This document shows positions 60,890-64,000 of a stretch of 64,000 bases of DNA, piece after piece. Made by a program: the position numbers and the translations under genes. The number at the start of each line of letters is the position of its first letter. The stretch's first letter is position 1. The notes below the pieces were generated by a model, which did not search any database, was not told where the DNA came from, and saw only the letters and a program-made list of their open reading frames with translations. Source of the DNA: G020353115 sp964389685 (GTDB taxonomy: Bacteria > Bacteroidota > Bacteroidia > Bacteroidales > VadinHA17); assembly GCA_964389685.1 (NCBI GenBank), contig CAYMFM010000014.1, positions 4,917 to 68,916 on the forward strand, in the 5' to 3' direction.

Positions 60890-63304
60890 ATGTTAAAGAA
60901 TTACCTGATCATAGCCTGGAGAAATCTCCTTAAAAACAAAGTCTTTTCCATTATAAACATTCTGGGACTGGCACTGGGTATGGCTGCCTGTATCCTCATC
61001 TTCCAGTATGTTGCTTTTGAATTGAGTTACGATAAATTTTATGAACATGAATCTAATCTCTACAGGATCATTCTATCGAGTTACCATAATCGTGAGTTGC
61101 AGGATATCAAGGCGCTAACTCCCAGGCCTTTGGGATTGGCACTCAAGGAAAAATTTCCTGAAGTGGAAGAGTTTACGCGGTTAAATGAGGAGGACGAGGT
61201 GATTATTGTGTTTGATGAGAAGAGGTTCCTGGAGGAACGGGTTTACTATGCCGATTCCTCATTCTTTTCACTTTTCACCTTCCCTCTCAAATCGGGTGAT
61301 CCACTCACGGTTCTGGCTCAACCAAACAGTGCCGTTATATCAGAATCAATGGCAAGAAAGTATTTTGATACGGAGGATCCGGTGGGTAAGACTCTTGTTA
61401 TCCATGACGGGGAGGGGGGAATTGAATACAAGGTAACCGGGGTATTTTATGATATCCCTGAGAACTCCCATATCAATTTTGACTTTCTTCTTTCAATTCA
61501 CGGTATTGTCGGAGATGATAACATTGACCAGGGATGGGGTTGGACAGGTTTTTATACCTACCTGTTGCTTTCCCCCAATGCAGATCCCGATGCACTGATC
61601 AGTAAGTTTCCGGAAATTATTGAGACTTATTATGGCGGATTCCTGGAGGAATACAATATGGAGCATGAATATGATTTACAGAAACTCGAAGACATATACC
61701 TTCATTCTGATCACCTTATTATGGAACCGGAAGTGCGAGGCAATAATAAAATCATTCATTATATGATTATCATTGCCTTGTTTGTTCTCCTTCTTGCATG
61801 GTTTAATTATGTAAACCTGACCACTGCCAGAGCATTGGAAAGAGCGAAGGAGGTTGGAGTCAGGAAAATATTTGGAGGAAAACGGATCCAGTTATTTAAC
61901 CAGTTTCTGCTCGAGTCATTTATCATTAACTTGATTGGACTGGCACTGGCTATTACAATCGTCCAGTTTTTTCATGTCTATTTCGAACATCTGGTAGGAA
62001 AACCAATCAACTATTCTTTTTTCTCGTATTCGATCCTCGGGTGGATTATAATTGTTCTGTTTTTTGCAGGTGCAATACTTTCCGGCCTGTATCCGGCTTT
62101 TGTGCTATCCGTGTTCAAACCCATCAGTATTCTAAAAGGTGCTTTCAGGGGATCGGTGGGTGGAATAAATATCAGAAGAGGACTCATCATCCTGCAGTTT
62201 GCAATATCGTTTCTATTGATCAGCAGCTCATTTCTTATATACAGACAGATCCATTACATGATCAATTATGATCTTGGATTCACCACAGACAATATATTAA
62301 TGATTCAAAAGGCTGAAGTGGAATTGTCGGAGGATTTTGATGAGATTGAAGATTTGTTCTTTGACGAGATCGTAAAGCATCCCAACATCGAGAGTGCAAC
62401 GCTTTCCTTTGAACCCGGGCATGATTTCTGGTTTACCATACCTATCAGAAGAAAAGACCAGCCACCTGCATCGACAAAAATGATCAAAGGTTGCAGAATT
62501 GATTATGATTATCTCAATACCTATCAAATCCCCCTTTTATACGGAAGGAATTACGACAGGAACAATCAAAATGATTGGAGAGAAAATATTCTGGTCAACG
62601 AAAAAGCAACTGAATTCCTTGGATTTGATAATCCCTCAGATGCACTAAACCAATTCCTGACTATTGGACAAGCTGAAGTTAAAATCATCGGAATCATTAA
62701 AAACTATCACCAGCTAAAATTGAGGTATGATTTGCAGCCGATCGTTTACATCCTGGGTACTTCACCCGGTTACTATGCAGTCAGGTTGAATAGCAGTTCA
62801 AATCACCAGGAAATCATCGATTTTATCAAGGGTAAATTCGATGAATTCTTACCCGGGAATCCTTTCCTGTATACATACCTGGAGGATTATTTCAACAGGC
62901 AGTATCGAATTGAACAGATCTTTGAGAAAATTGTCGGAATATTCACTTTGCTGGCCATCATCATTGCCTGCCTTGGACTGTTTGGACTATCCTCGCTGGA
63001 ATTGATCCAGCGCATAAAAGAGGTTGGTATCCGCAAAGCTCTCGGTGCCCGGGTAATTGATATTTTTAAGCTGTTCACGGGGAAGATCCTTTTCCTTATC
63101 TCAGTATCAGTGATTGCATCTATACCCGTTACAATTCTTATTATGAATAGCTGGTTGAAGAATTTTCAATTTCACATCGATATCAAATGGTTCTATTTTA
63201 TACCGCCGGTTTTGATCATACTGATCATTTCCCTGTTAACAGTGAGTTTGCGGATTGTGAAATCGGCCAATACAAATCCGGCAGAATCGCTCCGGTATGA
63301 GTGA
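60890..63304 (+). CDS. FtsX/MacB-type ABC transporter permease
   Basis: 804 residues with the two-block FtsX layout: N-terminal helix (about 20-40), a large periplasmic MacB-PCD domain (45-280), three or four helices (290-450), a second periplasmic domain (455-670) and a final FtsX block (680-804) with LGLFGLSSLELIQRIKEVGIRKALGA. The VGVRKIFGG and VGIRKALGA repeats are the coupling helices. No ATPase gene is adjacent. Such permeases are typically preceded in Bacteroidota by NtrC-type regulators, as here, and may export antimicrobials or lipoproteins or act as mechanotransmitters. Confidence 0.9.
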   Translation: MLKNYLIIAWRNLLKNKVFSIINILGLALGMAACILIFQYVAFELSYDKFYEHESNLYRIILSSYHNRELQDIKALTPRPLGLALKEKFPEVEEFTRLNEEDEVIIVFDEKRFLEERVYYADSSFFSLFTFPLKSGDPLTVLAQPNSAVISESMARKYFDTEDPVGKTLVIHDGEGGIEYKVTGVFYDIPENSHINFDFLLSIHGIVGDDNIDQGWGWTGFYTYLLLSPNADPDALISKFPEIIETYYGGFLEEYNMEHEYDLQKLEDIYLHSDHLIMEPEVRGNNKIIHYMIIIALFVLLLAWFNYVNLTTARALERAKEVGVRKIFGGKRIQLFNQFLLESFIINLIGLALAITIVQFFHVYFEHLVGKPINYSFFSYSILGWIIIVLFFAGAILSGLYPAFVLSVFKPISILKGAFRGSVGGINIRRGLIILQFAISFLLISSSFLIYRQIHYMINYDLGFTTDNILMIQKAEVELSEDFDEIEDLFFDEIVKHPNIESATLSFEPGHDFWFTIPIRRKDQPPASTKMIKGCRIDYDYLNTYQIPLLYGRNYDRNNQNDWRENILVNEKATEFLGFDNPSDALNQFLTIGQAEVKIIGIIKNYHQLKLRYDLQPIVYILGTSPGYYAVRLNSSSNHQEIIDFIKGKFDEFLPGNPFLYTYLEDYFNRQYRIEQIFEKIVGIFTLLAIIIACLGLFGLSSLELIQRIKEVGIRKALGARVIDIFKLFTGKILFLISVSVIASIPVTILIMNSWLKNFQFHIDIKWFYFIPPVLIILIISLLTVSLRIVKSANTNPAESLRYE

Positions 63305-63431
63305 GACTTGGTTTTCGCAAATGTATGAAGCGATAACTTTAAGTCGAACTCAAAGTATATGAATGGATTACAAGTTAATAAGTTACAAGATAATAAGTTA
63401 TAGGTTAATTGGTATAAACTAAAATAGAGAA

Positions 63432-64000
63432 ATGGAAAAGAAACTGAGTTTTATAATGGTGCTGGCAGTTATGCTTTCCGTAACGGCAGCTTTTGCCCAA
63501 AACCCTGAAACGGATACTATGAAAGATACCAGGGATGGACAGGTATATGAGATTGTAAAAATAGGCAACCAGTGGTGGATGGCGGAAAACCTTAAGTTCG
63601 ATGCTGGAAACGGCTCATGGTGCTATGATGATGATCCTGAACTGTGCAATAAGTTTGGGCGGTTATATAATTGGGAAACAGCAAAGAATGCCTGCCCATC
63701 GGGTTGGCACCTTCCAAGTGACAAAGAATGGCAGGACCTTGAAAAGGCGTTGGGTATATCCAATCATCTGCTGGATCTGATGGGGTGGAGGCAATTTGAA
63801 ACGGATCTGTTATATGAAGAAGATAAGGGGTTGAAAATTGTAATGGGTGGATATCGACCGCATGGTGACGGTACGTATGATGATGGGAATGATGATGCGT
63901 ATTTCTGGACATCCACTGAAAAAGACAGGAGTGACGCCTGGAAAAGATTTCTGGATGATCACCGGGAACAGGTTGGCAGGGGATATGATGATAAAAGAGA
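63432..64000 (+). CDS. Fib_succ_major-domain secreted protein, 3' partial
   Basis: Runs off the window end, with 189 codons visible. Signal peptide MEKKLSFIMVLAVMLSVTAAFA (cut near AFA-QN), then the Fibrobacter succinogenes major paralogous domain from about residue 32: DGQVYEIVKIGNQWWMAENL, GRLYNWETAKNACPSGWHLPSDKEW and YFWTSTE are the hallmark phrases. These are surface or lipoprotein-like domains of unknown function, often multicopy in Bacteroidota. The preceding spacer (63371-63410) contains AAGTTAAT/AAGTTAC phrases of alternating 8 and 7 bp. Confidence 0.88.
   Translation, partial: MEKKLSFIMVLAVMLSVTAAFAQNPETDTMKDTRDGQVYEIVKIGNQWWMAENLKFDAGNGSWCYDDDPELCNKFGRLYNWETAKNACPSGWHLPSDKEWQDLEKALGISNHLLDLMGWRQFETDLLYEEDKGLKIVMGGYRPHGDGTYDDGNDDAYFWTSTEKDRSDAWKRFLDDHREQVGRGYDDKR

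Overview
The window reads as chromosome of an uncultured-type member of the Bacteroidota, probably near Bacteroidales/Marinilabiliales. This is inferred from gene content (TonB-dependent receptor with carboxypeptidase-like extension, two-component-type beta-propeller sensors, DUF4251, Fib_succ_major lipoprotein-like domain, thrC next to an archaeal-type phosphoglycerate mutase, creD with an HTH_34 regulator) and from several matches to the Bacteroidetes promoter consensus TTTG-N19-TAnnTTTG. No transposase, integrase, rRNA, tRNA, CRISPR array or phage gene was found.

Layout. 1-10 kb: end of a TSUP permease, a three-gene heavy-metal RND efflux operon, exbB-exbD-tonB, and an NhaD antiporter. 10-19.8 kb: TamB, TsaD, GH172, SiaC-like, SDR and M28 peptidase. 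20-22.3 kb: a regulator-membrane protein-CreD operon with two matching operator sites. 22.3-26.9 kb: a TonB receptor and a His-rich membrane protein between two gene-free spacers full of palindromes. 26.9-35 kb: one six-gene minus-strand cassette (CHASE2, FecR-like, 7-blade propeller, two outer-membrane barrels, TPR-CHAT). A TPR-SpoIIE phosphatase is transcribed divergently from it at 35.2-37.6 kb. 38-49 kb: mutS2, thrC-apgM, polysaccharide deacetylase-like, FemAB/GNAT-like, DUF4251, epimerase, APS reductase and a thioesterase. 49-57 kb: a 14-blade propeller-SpoIIE sensor phosphatase, DnaJ-TM, RtcB, radical SAM and Gfo/Idh. 57.8-64 kb: histidine kinase, sigma-54 activator, a FtsX-type ABC permease behind a double palindromic operator, and a Fib_succ_major protein running off the end.

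How the parts may work together. The strongest system-level candidate is the CHASE2-to-CHAT cassette with its divergent TPR-SpoIIE partner. It looks like an envelope sensing pathway, but the CHAT protein has Tyr where the catalytic Cys belongs, and one barrel gene carries an in-frame TGA. A second SpoIIE phosphatase and a SiaC-like protein elsewhere in the window suggest a partner-switching network. The SiaC link is by analogy to SiaABCD, not by adjacency.

The most unusual DNA signal is in the spacers. At least nine gene-free stretches are built from short tandem phrases with a strict 7- or 8-bp period. Each array has a fixed core and variable flanking bases (for example NGCATRG x7, RTGACKWA x12). 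They sit beside palindromic elements with a long closing stem around two or more hairpins (25995-26055, 26831-26930, 57301-57352). These spacers, not the coding regions, hold what I could not explain by known features.
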